In this document: piece by piece, positions 7,301-14,983 of the stretch
Layout of the letters: each line of letters starts with the position of its first letter
Position numbering within the stretch: position 1 is the stretch's first letter
Assembly (NCBI GenBank): GCA_046049865.1
Contig: JBJOQO010000064.1
Coordinates: forward strand, 1-18,595
Direction: 5' to 3'
Source of the DNA: JANPCX01 sp046049865
GTDB taxonomy: Bacteria > Pseudomonadota > Gammaproteobacteria > Burkholderiales > Burkholderiaceae_C
Length of the DNA: 18,595 bases
The notes under the pieces: generated by a model
What the model was told of the DNA's origin: nothing
Seen by the model: the letters and a program-made list of their open reading frames with translations, nothing else
Databases searched by the model: none
Position numbers and translations under genes: made by a program

Positions 7301-8349
7301 GTAAAGCCCGTCAGCCCGGCCTTGGGCTTGGAGCCTCGGCCGGTGGCCCCTTCATCACGAATCTCACCACCCGCGCCTGTGGAGGCACCCGGGAAAGGCG
7401 ATATGGCCGTGGGGTGGTTGTGGGTTTCCACTTTCATCAGCACATGGGCCAGCTCTTTGCGGGCACCGTACTGAGGTGCGTTGGTGAATCCTTGCGGCAA
7501 CCAGCGTTCGATCTCCAGCCCTTCCATCACCGACGAGTTATCGCTGTAGGCAATGATGGTGTGTTGTGGCGCGAGCTGGTGGGTGTTGCGGATCATGCCG
7601 AACATGGACTTGTCCTGGCGGACACCGTCGATGGTGAAGTCGGCATTAAAAATCTTGTGGCGGCAGTGTTCGCTGTTGGCCTGTGCAAACATCATCAGCT
7701 CAACGTCGCTGGGGTTGCGCTGCAGGCCTTGGAAAGACGTCACCAGGTAGTCGATCTCGTCCTCGCTCAAGGCCAAACCGAATTCACGGTTGGCGGCCTC
7801 CAGGGCAGCGCGCCCCGCACCGAGCACATCCACATGCTGGAGCGGCTGCGCAGGTTGTTCGTCAAACAGATGCCGGGCATCTTCCCGAGCCAGCAACACG
7901 CTCTCCGTCATGCGGTCATGCAGCAGCGCCGCGACCGCTGCCAGCTCGTCGGCATTCAGGGTTTTGGTGCCACCCAACAAACCGCTCTTCAGGGTCAGCA
8001 CAAACTCCGTCACACGTTCTACACGTTTGATCGGCAGACCGCAGTTGTGCGCAATGTCAGTGGCTTTGGAGGCCCAAGGTGACACCGTGCCCAAACGCGG
8101 GGCGACAACAATCAAAACCCCGCTGCCAGGTCCTTCGTAGGCGGGGCCATAACGCAGCAGAGCTTCCAGGCTGTCGCGCGCCGCAGCCGACAGCGGTCGC
8201 TCTAGCGCCGCCCAATGCACAAACCGACCATGCACTGCGGTGATTTGCGGCGCAATGGCCTGCAAACGCGGCAGCAGGGCCTGGGCACGAAAAACGGACA
8301 GCGCATTGCCGCCCTCGAAGTGAAGCAGCTGGGGAGTGGTTGGGGTCAC
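4354..8349 (-). CDS. purL: Phosphoribosylformylglycinamidine synthase, large single-chain form
   Basis: This 1331-residue cytosolic enzyme carries out the fourth step of purine synthesis: FGAR + glutamine + ATP gives FGAM + glutamate + ADP + phosphate. The length matches the single-chain proteobacterial type (about 1300 residues). The N-terminal domain opens with LLHFEGGNALS. A conserved SEHCRHK block sits at 226-232, followed by two AIRS-like ATP-binding halves. The C-terminal class I glutamine amidotransferase domain has its nucleophile in LGVCNGCQMM (Cys1175) and the His/Glu pair in PHPERVF (His1296, Glu1298). The start is GTG at 8349 with only a weak ribosome site, chosen because the next residues match the family N-terminus. 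It is transcribed divergently from map, and the toxin-type gene follows 4 nt after its TGA with no terminator between. Confidence 0.97.
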   Translation of the reverse strand: MTPTTPQLLHFEGGNALSVFRAQALLPRLQAIAPQITAVHGRFVHWAALERPLSAAARDSLEALLRYGPAYEGPGSGVLIVVAPRLGTVSPWASKATDIAHNCGLPIKRVERVTEFVLTLKSGLLGGTKTLNADELAAVAALLHDRMTESVLLAREDARHLFDEQPAQPLQHVDVLGAGRAALEAANREFGLALSEDEIDYLVTSFQGLQRNPSDVELMMFAQANSEHCRHKIFNADFTIDGVRQDKSMFGMIRNTHQLAPQHTIIAYSDNSSVMEGLEIERWLPQGFTNAPQYGARKELAHVLMKVETHNHPTAISPFPGASTGAGGEIRDEGATGRGSKPKAGLTGFTVSNLHLPGTNESWEQTPYGRPSHIASPLQIMVEGPLGGAAFNNEFGRPNLGGYFRVYEQDVGEGAQQQRRGYHKPIMIAGGLGSINAVQTQKVEFPAGTLLIQLGGPGMRIGMGGSAASSMAAGVNAAELDFDSVQRGNPEIERRAQEVINHCWALGEKNPILAIHDVGAGGISNAFPELVDGAGRGARFDLRAVPLEESGMAPKEIWCNESQERYVMAVSPDLLPLFKAMCERERCPFAIVGVATEQKDLVLEDGPGGEHVIDMPMDVLLGKPPKMHRDVQRVPITLPALNLSDVLLEKVAFDVLRHPTVASKRFLVTIGDRTVGGLNHRDQTVGPWQVPVADCAVTLADYSGFAGEAMAMGERTPLAALNAPASGRMAVAEAITNLLAAPIELPRVKLSCNWMAACGEPGEDAALYDTVKAVGMALCPALGISVPVGKDSLSMRTRWSEQGQDKQVTSPVSLIVSAFATLADVRPTLTPQLQTGDTTLVLIDLGQGKKRMGGSMLAQVLNQFGDEVPDVDDPAQIKALVSAINQLRGEGRLLAYHDRSDGGLWATVCEMAFAGHVGVSLNVDMLVTEGDGITDSRAEYGDSKNWASQVGARRNQLTLQALFNEEIGVVVQVPTAVRNEVMQTLREFGLSQHSHFIGNTNDRGTVEVWRDAKSVFSAPLRNLHQAWDEVSWRISQLRDNPACADAEHAAIGQPNDPGLHVHLSFDPAQPQTPALLLKRPAVAILREQGVNSHVEMSYAMAQAGFDTFDVHMSDLQAGRARLDQFQAFVACGGFSYGDTLGAGEGWARSIMFNPLLSEQFATFFNRPDVLALGVCNGCQMMAALAPIIPGAQAWPQFTRNKSEQFEARLSMVEVLDSPSAFFTGMAGSRLPIAVAHGEGFADFSQRGDAKAVHRAMRFVDHHGKATEAYPLNPNGSPEGLTSVTTADGRFTALMPHPERVFRNVQMSWTNGDKSERSPWMRMFINARRFLG

Positions 8350-8383
8350 GTGGGGACTCTAAGGCTGGGGGCAAGGCGGGCAG

Positions 8384-8400
8384 CCGGGGCGCAGCCCCGG
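8384..8400. other. Perfect GC-rich hairpin in the purL-map intergenic region
   Basis: The arms CCGGGGC and GCCCCGG flank a GCA loop, 34 nt upstream of the purL GTG. The divergent intergenic region 8350-8548 should hold promoters for purL and map, but no convincing -35/-10 pair was found. The hairpin could affect purL initiation or be a small dispersed palindrome. Confidence 0.45.
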
Positions 8401-8548
8401 GCAGATCCGTGATTTTAGCGGTGCGGTGGCCGCTCGAGACTCGGCGCGTCGCGCCAGCCCCCCGAAGACCGGGAAGGGACCCTTCGTGGCCCTTAGGGTG
8501 ACAAACCTTGGAAGCAGCCCAGCGTTTTCTCAAGAGATAATGAGGCGC

Positions 8549-9367
8549 ATGACGATCATCATCAAAGACGCCGCCGCCATCGAAGGCATGCGCGTGGCAG
8601 GCCGCCTCGGCTCAGAAGTGCTGGACATGCTCACGCCCTATGTGAAGCCGGGCATCACCACAGGCGAGATAGACAAGCTGGCGCACGACTACATGGTCAA
8701 CGTGCAAAAAGGCATTCCCGCCACACTCAACTACCAGCCCAGCGGTTACCCGCCCTACCCCGCTTCCTTGTGCACTTCGGTCAATGACGAGGTCTGCCAC
8801 GGCATTCCGAACGAGCGTGTACTCAAAAACGGCGACATCGTGAACATTGATGTCACCGTGATCAAAGACGGCTGGCATGGCGACAACAGCCGCATGTTTG
8901 TCGTGGGCGAAGGCTCGATCGCCGCCAAACGTTTGTGCGCTGTGACGTTTGAGGCCATGTGGCGCGGCATCGTCAAGGTCAAACCCGGCGGTCACTTCGG
9001 CGACATTGGTCACGCCATTCAAACCTTTGCTGAAAACCAAGGTTATTCGGTGGTGCGTGAGTTTTGCGGCCACGGCGTGGGCGCACGGTTCCATGAGGAG
9101 CCTCAGGTGCTTCACTATGGCCGCCCCGGCACCTTGGAAAAAATGCTGCCCGGCATGATTTTCACCATCGAACCCATGATCAACCTGGGCAAACGTGACA
9201 TCAAGGAAGACAGAAAAGGCGGCAAGTACGACGGCTGGACCATCGTCACCAAAGACCGTTCACTGTCGGCCCAGTGGGAACACACGGTGCTGGTGACGGA
9301 AACGGGCTACGAAGTGCTGACGCTATCAGCGGGCAGTCCGCCTCCACCGAGTTTCGTCAGCGGCTGA
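8549..9367 (+). CDS. map: Methionine aminopeptidase, type I
   Basis: This 272-residue cytosolic metalloenzyme removes the initiator methionine from nascent proteins whose second residue is small. The five metal ligands of the pita-bread fold are visible: Asp101 and Asp112 (NIDVTVIKDGWHGDNSR), His175 (CGHGVG), Glu208 (FTIEPMI) and Glu244 (QWEHT). The substrate-binding His84 lies in CHGIP. The start is placed at ATG 8549 (MTIIIKD), matching the family N-terminus, with GAGG just upstream. ATG 8540, three codons earlier, is possible, and a longer frame from 8426 has a low-complexity extension not typical of the family. The last dozen residues form a short proline/serine-rich tail. glnD follows after 40 nt, a common order in betaproteobacteria. 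Confidence 0.96.
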   Translation: MTIIIKDAAAIEGMRVAGRLGSEVLDMLTPYVKPGITTGEIDKLAHDYMVNVQKGIPATLNYQPSGYPPYPASLCTSVNDEVCHGIPNERVLKNGDIVNIDVTVIKDGWHGDNSRMFVVGEGSIAAKRLCAVTFEAMWRGIVKVKPGGHFGDIGHAIQTFAENQGYSVVREFCGHGVGARFHEEPQVLHYGRPGTLEKMLPGMIFTIEPMINLGKRDIKEDRKGGKYDGWTIVTKDRSLSAQWEHTVLVTETGYEVLTLSAGSPPPPSFVSG

Positions 9368-9407
9368 GCGCAAGTTCGTCGCTTGATCACCCCGCCGTTG
9401 TCACTGC

Positions 9408-12002
9408 ATGTCGGAATCAACTCCCAGCATCCCTGAACTGCGCACACGGGTGCAACAAGGCAAGGCGGAATTGCTGGCGCACTTTATGCAGGCGCGAGCC
9501 ACGGCGCCCACCGCGGCTCGTTTGATTCGCAACCTGACCAAACATGTCGACGGCGCTCTGCAGTCTTTGTGGAACCAGCAGGCCATGCCCGAAGGCGCCG
9601 CATTGCTGGCCGTAGGTGGTTATGGCCGAGGGGAGCTGCTTCCTTACTCCGACGTGGATGTGTTGGTGCTATTGCCACCGGTTGGCGATGAGGACGACAA
9701 ACAAAGCGCTCAAACCAAAATCGCTTTAGAAACTTTCATCACCTGCTGTTGGGACATCGGGCTGGAGATCGGCTCCAGCGTACGGACGCTTGCCGAGTGC
9801 ATGCAAATGAGTCGGAGCGACATCACTGTACAAACTTCGCTACTGGAATCACGCTTTCTGTGTGGTTCGCGCCGCCTTTTTAAAGCCTTCCGTGCAGCCA
9901 ACACGCATGCCATGGATGCCAAGGCCTTTGTGCGCGCCAAATTGCTGGAAATGCAGCAGCGCCACACCAAATTCGAAGACACGCCGTACTCGCTAGAACC
10001 CAACTGCAAGGAAAGCCCCGGTGGCCTGCGCGACCTGCAACTCGTGATGTGGCTCGCTCGTGCAGCGGGGTTCGGCAAAACGTGGCCTGAACTTGCCAGC
10101 AAAGGGCTCATCACCACGTTTGAAGTAAAACAACTGCAGCGCAACGAAGGCTTGCTTAAGTTGATTCGCGCGCGCCTGCACTGCGTGGCCGGCCGACGCG
10201 AAGACCGGCTGGTGTTCGACCTGCAAACCGCAGTGGCCGAGAGTTTTGGCTACACCGCCGTCAAGGGCCAGCGTGCCTCAGAAGTGTTGATGCGCCGCTA
10301 CTACTGGGCGGCCAAGGCCGTGACACAGCTTAGTCAAATTCTGATTCAGCACATTGAAGAGCGTGTCACCGGCCGGCAAGACGCGCCCATGCGCCCCATC
10401 AACGAACACTTTTTGGAGCGTGGTGGTTTGCTCGAGGTGGTGAGCGACGACCTCTATCAGCGCCATCCCCACACCATCTTGCAGACCTTCCTCACCTTTC
10501 AAACCGAGGGTGCGCCCAAAGGGCTGTCGGCCCGCACGCTGCGCGCCCTGTACAACGCCCGGGACCTGATGGACAGCGGATTTCGCCGCGACCCTGTCAA
10601 CCGCGCCACCTTCATGCAGATTCTGCAAGCCCCGCAAGGTCAAACCCATGCACTGCGGCAAATGAACCAAACCTCGGTACTGGGCCGCTACCTGTGGGTG
10701 TTCAGGCGCATCGTGGGTCAAATGCAGCACGACCTCTTCCACGTGTACACCGTGGACCAGCACATCCTGATGGTGCTGCGCAATGTGCGGCGCTTTTTCA
10801 TGGCGGAGCACGCCCACGAGTATCCGTTTTGCTCCCAACTGGCTGCCAGCTGGGACCCGCCCTATGTGCTGTTCGTTGCCGCGCTATTTCACGACGTGGC
10901 CAAGGGCCGTGGCGGCGACCACTCTGACTTGGGCGCGCACGAGGTGCGCCGTTTTTGCCGCGATCACCTGATTCCAAAAACTGATGCAGCACTGATCGAG
11001 TTTTTGGTACAGCACCACCTCACCATGTCGCGCATTGCCCAAAAGGAAGATTTATCTGACAGCGAGGTGATCGACGGTTTTGTCAAACTCGTCAAAACAG
11101 AACGCCAGCTCACCGCGCTGTACCTGCTGACCGTGGCCGACATCCGTGGCACCAGCCCCAAAGTATGGAACGCCTGGAAAGGCAAACTCCTGGAAGACCT
11201 CTACCGCGCCAGCCTGCGTGCCCTGGGTGGTGCGCGGCCCAACTTTGATGCAGAAATTGAAGCACGCAAACAAGAAGCGCGCCAGGCCTTGAACCTCGCC
11301 TCGATGTTGCCCGACACCGAAGGCCCGCTTTGGAAAACGCTGGACGTCAGTTACTTCGCTCGCCACGAAGCCGTTGATATCGCCTGGCACGCTCGTGCTT
11401 TGTTCCGTCACATCGACACGCAGTTACCGGTGGTCTGTGCCCGCCCATCTGCCGTCGGTGAAGGCTTGCAGGTGCTGGTGTATTCACCCGACCGCGCCGA
11501 CTTGTTCGCACGCATCTGCGGTTACTTCGACAGCGCGCAGTTCAACATTCTGGATGCCAAGGTACACACCACACGCTCCGGTTACGCGCTCGACACCTTC
11601 CAGCTCATCGGCCCCCACCACGACCAACAATCACGCGACTTGATTTCCTTGGTCGAGACCCAACTCGCTCAAACTCTGCTGCAAGAGGGCCCCTTGCCCG
11701 AGCCGAGCAAAGGCCGACTGTCGCGGCGCGTCAAATCATTCCCCGTGACACCTCGCGTCAGCCTGCGGCCCGACGAGCGTGCTCAGCGCTGGCTGCTCAC
11801 CGTCTCGGCCAGCGACCGCTCCGGCCTGCTCTATTCCATTGCCCGCGTCCTGGCACGCCATGGCGTCAACTTGCAGTTGGCCAAAGTCACCACCTTGGGC
11901 GAGCGAGTCGAAGACACCTTCCTGATCGACGGCTCTGCCTTGCAGCAAAACAGATTGCAGTTGCAAATTGAGAGCGAATTGCTCGACGCTGTCGCGGCTT
12001 GA
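9408..12002 (+). CDS. glnD: [Protein-PII] uridylyltransferase / uridylyl-removing enzyme
   Basis: This 864-residue cytosolic nitrogen sensor adds UMP to PII proteins when glutamine is low and removes it when glutamine is high, thereby tuning glutamine synthetase and the Ntr response. The nucleotidyltransferase domain carries GGYGRGELLPYSDVDVL (about 70-86) with its catalytic aspartates. A central HD domain carries the uridylyl-removing site (ALFHDVAKGRGGDHSDLG, HD at about 495-496). Two C-terminal ACT domains (about 688-740 and 794-860) bind glutamine. The length is normal for the family. The ATG at 9408 gives a typical N-terminus although its ribosome site is weak. It is probably co-transcribed with map upstream and mnmH 35 nt downstream. 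Confidence 0.97.
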   Translation: MSESTPSIPELRTRVQQGKAELLAHFMQARATAPTAARLIRNLTKHVDGALQSLWNQQAMPEGAALLAVGGYGRGELLPYSDVDVLVLLPPVGDEDDKQSAQTKIALETFITCCWDIGLEIGSSVRTLAECMQMSRSDITVQTSLLESRFLCGSRRLFKAFRAANTHAMDAKAFVRAKLLEMQQRHTKFEDTPYSLEPNCKESPGGLRDLQLVMWLARAAGFGKTWPELASKGLITTFEVKQLQRNEGLLKLIRARLHCVAGRREDRLVFDLQTAVAESFGYTAVKGQRASEVLMRRYYWAAKAVTQLSQILIQHIEERVTGRQDAPMRPINEHFLERGGLLEVVSDDLYQRHPHTILQTFLTFQTEGAPKGLSARTLRALYNARDLMDSGFRRDPVNRATFMQILQAPQGQTHALRQMNQTSVLGRYLWVFRRIVGQMQHDLFHVYTVDQHILMVLRNVRRFFMAEHAHEYPFCSQLAASWDPPYVLFVAALFHDVAKGRGGDHSDLGAHEVRRFCRDHLIPKTDAALIEFLVQHHLTMSRIAQKEDLSDSEVIDGFVKLVKTERQLTALYLLTVADIRGTSPKVWNAWKGKLLEDLYRASLRALGGARPNFDAEIEARKQEARQALNLASMLPDTEGPLWKTLDVSYFARHEAVDIAWHARALFRHIDTQLPVVCARPSAVGEGLQVLVYSPDRADLFARICGYFDSAQFNILDAKVHTTRSGYALDTFQLIGPHHDQQSRDLISLVETQLAQTLLQEGPLPEPSKGRLSRRVKSFPVTPRVSLRPDERAQRWLLTVSASDRSGLLYSIARVLARHGVNLQLAKVTTLGERVEDTFLIDGSALQQNRLQLQIESELLDAVAA

Positions 12003-12037
12003 CGCCATCTTTGTAGCCCCTGTTGCCCCCCACCGCC

Positions 12038-13099
12038 ATGCCCGTCATCACCCTGGCCGCCAGTGAAGCGCTCACACAAATTGACCGCTTCGACGCCGTG
12101 GTAGACGCCCGCTCGGAAGGTGAATTTGCCCTCGATCATTTGCCGCGCGCGCTCAATTGGCCCAGCCTGACCAACGAAGAACGGATCGTGGTGGGCACCG
12201 AGTACAAACAAATCTCGCCCTTCGTGGCGCAAAAACGCGGTGCTGCTTTAGTGGCACGCAACATTGCCCGCCACATTGAGCGCGAGGTGATGGACAAACC
12301 CAAGGACTGGTCACCCCTGATTTATTGCTGGCGCGGAGGAAAACGCAGTGGCTCTTTGGCCTTGGTATTGGGCCAAATTGGCTTTCGCGTGCACATGCTG
12401 GAAGGTGGATACCGCGCCTTTCGCAGCGAGGTGGTCAAAGCGCTGGAGTCCTCGGGTAGTCAATTGCGTTTTCAGGTGCTGTGCGGCACCACGGGCTCGG
12501 GAAAAAGCCGCTTGCTCCAGGCCTTGAAATCAGCCGGGGCGCAAGTGCTGGATTTGGAAGACATCGCCCAGCATCGAGGCTCAGTACTTGGGCTGCTCCC
12601 GGGCACATCACAACCCACACAAAAACGATTTGAAACACTGCTGTGGAACGAGTTGCGGCAGTTCGATATCACCCGCCCGGTGTTCGTGGAAAGCGAAAGC
12701 CGCACCGTGGGCCAATTGCGCGTGCCCGAACGACTGATTCAAACCATGCGGGCAGCCCCCTGCATTGCAGTCGACATGCCGCTTGACGAGCGCGTGAACT
12801 TCTTGATGCGCGACTACGCCCATTTCGTCAACGACGCCGAGCTTTTTTGCAAACGTCTGGATGCGCTGCGCGATGCCCGTGGTCACCAAGTGGTGAACGA
12901 CTGGCACCAACGCGCCCTCGCGGGTCAATTGAACGGCGTGGTGCGTGATTTGCTGCAGACGCACTACGACCCGATTTACCTCAAGTCCATGCAGCGTAAC
13001 TTCGCGCAGGTCAATACACCCCAGCGACGTGTGAGCTGGGACGGTACACCGGCCTCTTTGCAGCAGGCGGTGTCGCACATCTTGAGCGACGTCACCTAG
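12038..13099 (+). CDS. mnmH: tRNA 2-selenouridine synthase
   Basis: This 353-residue enzyme (also called SelU or YbbB) converts 2-thiouridine at the wobble position of certain tRNAs to 2-selenouridine via a geranylated intermediate, using selenophosphate made by SelD. The N-terminal rhodanese domain contains VVDARSEGEF (21-30) and the catalytic cysteine in YCWRGGKRSGS (Cys97). A P-loop GTTGSGKS (150-157) starts the C-terminal NTP-binding part. The start is set at ATG 12038; a TTG five codons earlier (12023) keeps the frame open but adds an unlikely extension. The gene implies the cell modifies tRNA with selenium and should carry selD elsewhere. It lies 35 nt after glnD. Confidence 0.93.
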   Translation: MPVITLAASEALTQIDRFDAVVDARSEGEFALDHLPRALNWPSLTNEERIVVGTEYKQISPFVAQKRGAALVARNIARHIEREVMDKPKDWSPLIYCWRGGKRSGSLALVLGQIGFRVHMLEGGYRAFRSEVVKALESSGSQLRFQVLCGTTGSGKSRLLQALKSAGAQVLDLEDIAQHRGSVLGLLPGTSQPTQKRFETLLWNELRQFDITRPVFVESESRTVGQLRVPERLIQTMRAAPCIAVDMPLDERVNFLMRDYAHFVNDAELFCKRLDALRDARGHQVVNDWHQRALAGQLNGVVRDLLQTHYDPIYLKSMQRNFAQVNTPQRRVSWDGTPASLQQAVSHILSDVT

Positions 13100-13175
13100 T
13101 CCCTTGGCCCACACAGTGAGCCACACCATCACCCGCCATCCCTTTTTGACAGAGACCGACCAAGAGACACCCCTC

Positions 13176-14027
13176 ATGACGTTCACTTTGCCACGCATAC
13201 TCGCCATGGTGGCGTTGATCGCTGTATTGCTTTACGCAGCCGCCCTGTGGTGGGTTTATCTCAAACAAGAGAAGTTGCTCTTCGCTCCGACACCACTGGC
13301 CAGCGGCCATCAATTCAACGTGGATGAGGATGTGCACGAACTGACCTTACCCGTGCCCGGTGCGACGCTTTCGGTTTTGCATATGCGTTTAACCAAACCA
13401 AAAGGTGTCGTGTTTTTCTTGCACGGCAACGCCGGCAACTTGGACACGTGGTTCGTCAATACCGCCCTGTACCGCGAGCTGAACTACGACTTGGTCATGA
13501 TGGACTACAGAGGCTACGGAAAAAGTACGGGCCGCATTGAAAGCGAAGCGCAATTGCACGCCGATGTGGATGCGGTGTGGACGGCTGTTGCGGACCGCTA
13601 CCAAAATGTGGTCCGCGTGGCCTTGGGACGCTCATTGGGTACTGCTTTGGCGGCGCACTGGGCTGTCAAACACCAGCCCGACCTGACTCTTTTGGTGTCG
13701 CCCTATTGTTCAATGACCGACCTGGCGAAAGAACACTTTCCTCTTGTACCCACCCGCTTGTTGCGTTATCCGCTGACCACATGCGACTACATGGCCCAGT
13801 TGCACAAGCCTGCCTTGTTGATACACGGCGACAAGGACGCACTCATTTCACCTCAGCACAGCGAACATATCCAAGCCCGCACTGCGCAAGCCCGGTTGAT
13901 TCGCATTGAACAAGCTGCTCACAACGACGTTCACCAGTTCGACACCTATACGCAAGCCGTGCGGGAGTCGCTGGGTACTTTGCAGCGGACTGGCGATCAA
14001 CTGGTTACAAAATCGCACCCGTACTAA
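13176..14027 (+). CDS. Membrane-anchored alpha/beta hydrolase
   Basis: This 283-residue protein begins with one hydrophobic segment (about 8-29), which likely anchors it in the inner membrane with the catalytic domain outside the cytoplasm. The serine hydrolase fold shows an HGNAGN oxyanion motif (83-88), nucleophile elbow GRSLG (Ser153), the acid in HGDKDALIS (Asp221) and His249 in AAHNDVH. It resembles the Bem46/ABHD13-like group of alpha/beta hydrolases, whose bacterial substrates are mostly unknown. ATG 13176 was chosen because AAGAGA lies about 8 nt upstream; a TTG-started frame from 13104 adds 24 residues before the membrane segment. It lies 76 nt after mnmH and a hairpin terminator overlaps its stop. 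Confidence 0.88.
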   Translation: MTFTLPRILAMVALIAVLLYAAALWWVYLKQEKLLFAPTPLASGHQFNVDEDVHELTLPVPGATLSVLHMRLTKPKGVVFFLHGNAGNLDTWFVNTALYRELNYDLVMMDYRGYGKSTGRIESEAQLHADVDAVWTAVADRYQNVVRVALGRSLGTALAAHWAVKHQPDLTLLVSPYCSMTDLAKEHFPLVPTRLLRYPLTTCDYMAQLHKPALLIHGDKDALISPQHSEHIQARTAQARLIRIEQAAHNDVHQFDTYTQAVRESLGTLQRTGDQLVTKSHPY

Positions 14028-14047
14028 CCCCCGAATCAGGGGGGTTT
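14026..14047 (+). terminator. Probable intrinsic terminator after the hydrolase gene
   Basis: Arms AACCCCC (14026-14032) and GGGGGTT (14040-14046) pair perfectly over seven bases with a seven-base loop and a short T run. The hairpin begins within the stop codon and probably ends the map-glnD-mnmH-hydrolase transcript. The T tract is short, so termination may be leaky. Confidence 0.6.
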
Positions 14048-14155
14048 CGGCCCTGTCGGTTGCTGCGTAACAGACGGGTTGCGCGTAGGATGGTTCTACC
14101 GTGCCGCACGGCCCGTACCAAGTCATTCGTCTTTTTCCGCCGCCGCGAACAACCC

Positions 14156-14830
14156 ATGCCCACCATTGCCTCCATGTCTGTCAGAAATTCTTCCAGAACA
14201 TCAAGCCGAAGCCGTGTGAATCGCAAGCGACCCAGCAGGCCGGCTGGTATGGGTCAACGCTTGCTCCGTTGGGTGGGGCACCGCTTGGGTCGCAGCATCG
14301 AAGTGCGTGGGCGTGGCTTGCAAATGCGGCTGGTGGTCACAAAAGTGGTCACTTCGAGTGATGCCCCCCAGTTTCCCGGCATGGTGTCGCTCAAGCCTCT
14401 GTCTAAGGACAGGCTTGCGTTGATGCAAAAAGAACTGCGTGAGCTTCTCCGCCAACATCCGGAAACCAAAAAACTGCTGCGTCATTTGGCTTATGTAGCG
14501 CGCACCTTGCGCCACGATGGCTTGAAAGCAGTAGACGACTTGCCAGTGGACGTGTTGTCTAAAGCCTTGACTCAGTTGGAGAGCCTGGTGGTGAACTGGT
14601 CGGCACTGGGTTTGGGCGAGATGCGCTCACGACTGTCTTTGCTGGTAAAAAACAAAAAGATCCTGGCCCTTCACATGGGCGGCGCAGCACAAGCGACGGA
14701 AATGGATCACTCACAACGGGCTGATGTGTGCGAGGTGAGCCACTCTGTTTTTGAAGAAATGGACCGCAGTTGGCGTGGGCAAGTTCCCCCCACGTTGACC
14801 CAGGCTTTGAGCAACGTGAAAGCAGCTTAG
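14156..14830 (+). CDS. Hypothetical basic protein
   Basis: I do not recognise this protein. From ATG 14156 it is 224 residues. The first 35 or so are rich in Ser, Arg and Pro and look disordered. A compact middle (about 40-175) is strongly charged and predicted helical, with many Leu/Arg/Lys, e.g. KELRELLRQHPETKKLLRHL. The tail (about 195-224) is more acidic, then ends plainly. No signal peptide or membrane segment is seen. The frame is open from a TTG at 14060, and later ATGs at 14174 or 14249 are possible starts; no clear ribosome site decides between them. The consistent length and charge pattern, and its position after a terminator in its own intergenic space, suggest a real gene. It converges with the DUF808 gene downstream. 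Confidence 0.7.
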   Translation: MPTIASMSVRNSSRTSSRSRVNRKRPSRPAGMGQRLLRWVGHRLGRSIEVRGRGLQMRLVVTKVVTSSDAPQFPGMVSLKPLSKDRLALMQKELRELLRQHPETKKLLRHLAYVARTLRHDGLKAVDDLPVDVLSKALTQLESLVVNWSALGLGEMRSRLSLLVKNKKILALHMGGAAQATEMDHSQRADVCEVSHSVFEEMDRSWRGQVPPTLTQALSNVKAA

Positions 14831-14844
14831 AGCCGCCAACAAAA

Positions 14845-14940
14845 CCGTTCGGGCTGACCCTTCGACGGACTCAGGACAGGACTTGTCGCAGCCAGCGCGT
14901 ACCTCGGTGCGGGGCCCTTCGTCAAGACCAGGGCGAACGG
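14845..14940. repeat. Interspersed repeat with inverted ends
   Basis: This 96 bp stretch begins CCGTTCGGGCTGA and ends GGGCGAACGG, so its ends are inverted copies. Inside are CCTTCGACGGACTCAGGACA and GCCCTTCGTCAAGACC, variants of the CTTCGAC...CTCAGG intergenic repeats that are common in Comamonadaceae genomes (from general knowledge, not checked). It lies between two convergent genes, a usual place for such elements, and fills most of the 153 nt gap. Confidence 0.6.
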
Positions 14941-14983
14941 CGTATGCAGTGTTTTGCCAGCGGCTCTTAGCACCGGCATTTCG

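Noticed and set aside
6802..8082. A 426-codon open frame on the plus strand
   Set aside because: It is wholly antisense to purL, whose product is complete and highly conserved. Its composition (rich in His, Gly, Val, Gln) is typical of a shadow frame in GC-rich DNA.
8508..8541. Possible map promoter (TTGGAA and GATAAT)
   Set aside because: The spacing is 22 nt, too long for a sigma-70 promoter, and no better -35 box lies at 16-18 nt. The GATAAT may be chance.
14061..14091. Possible promoter TTGCTG / TAGGAT before the hypothetical gene
   Set aside because: The spacing of 19 nt and poor match to consensus make it too weak to list.
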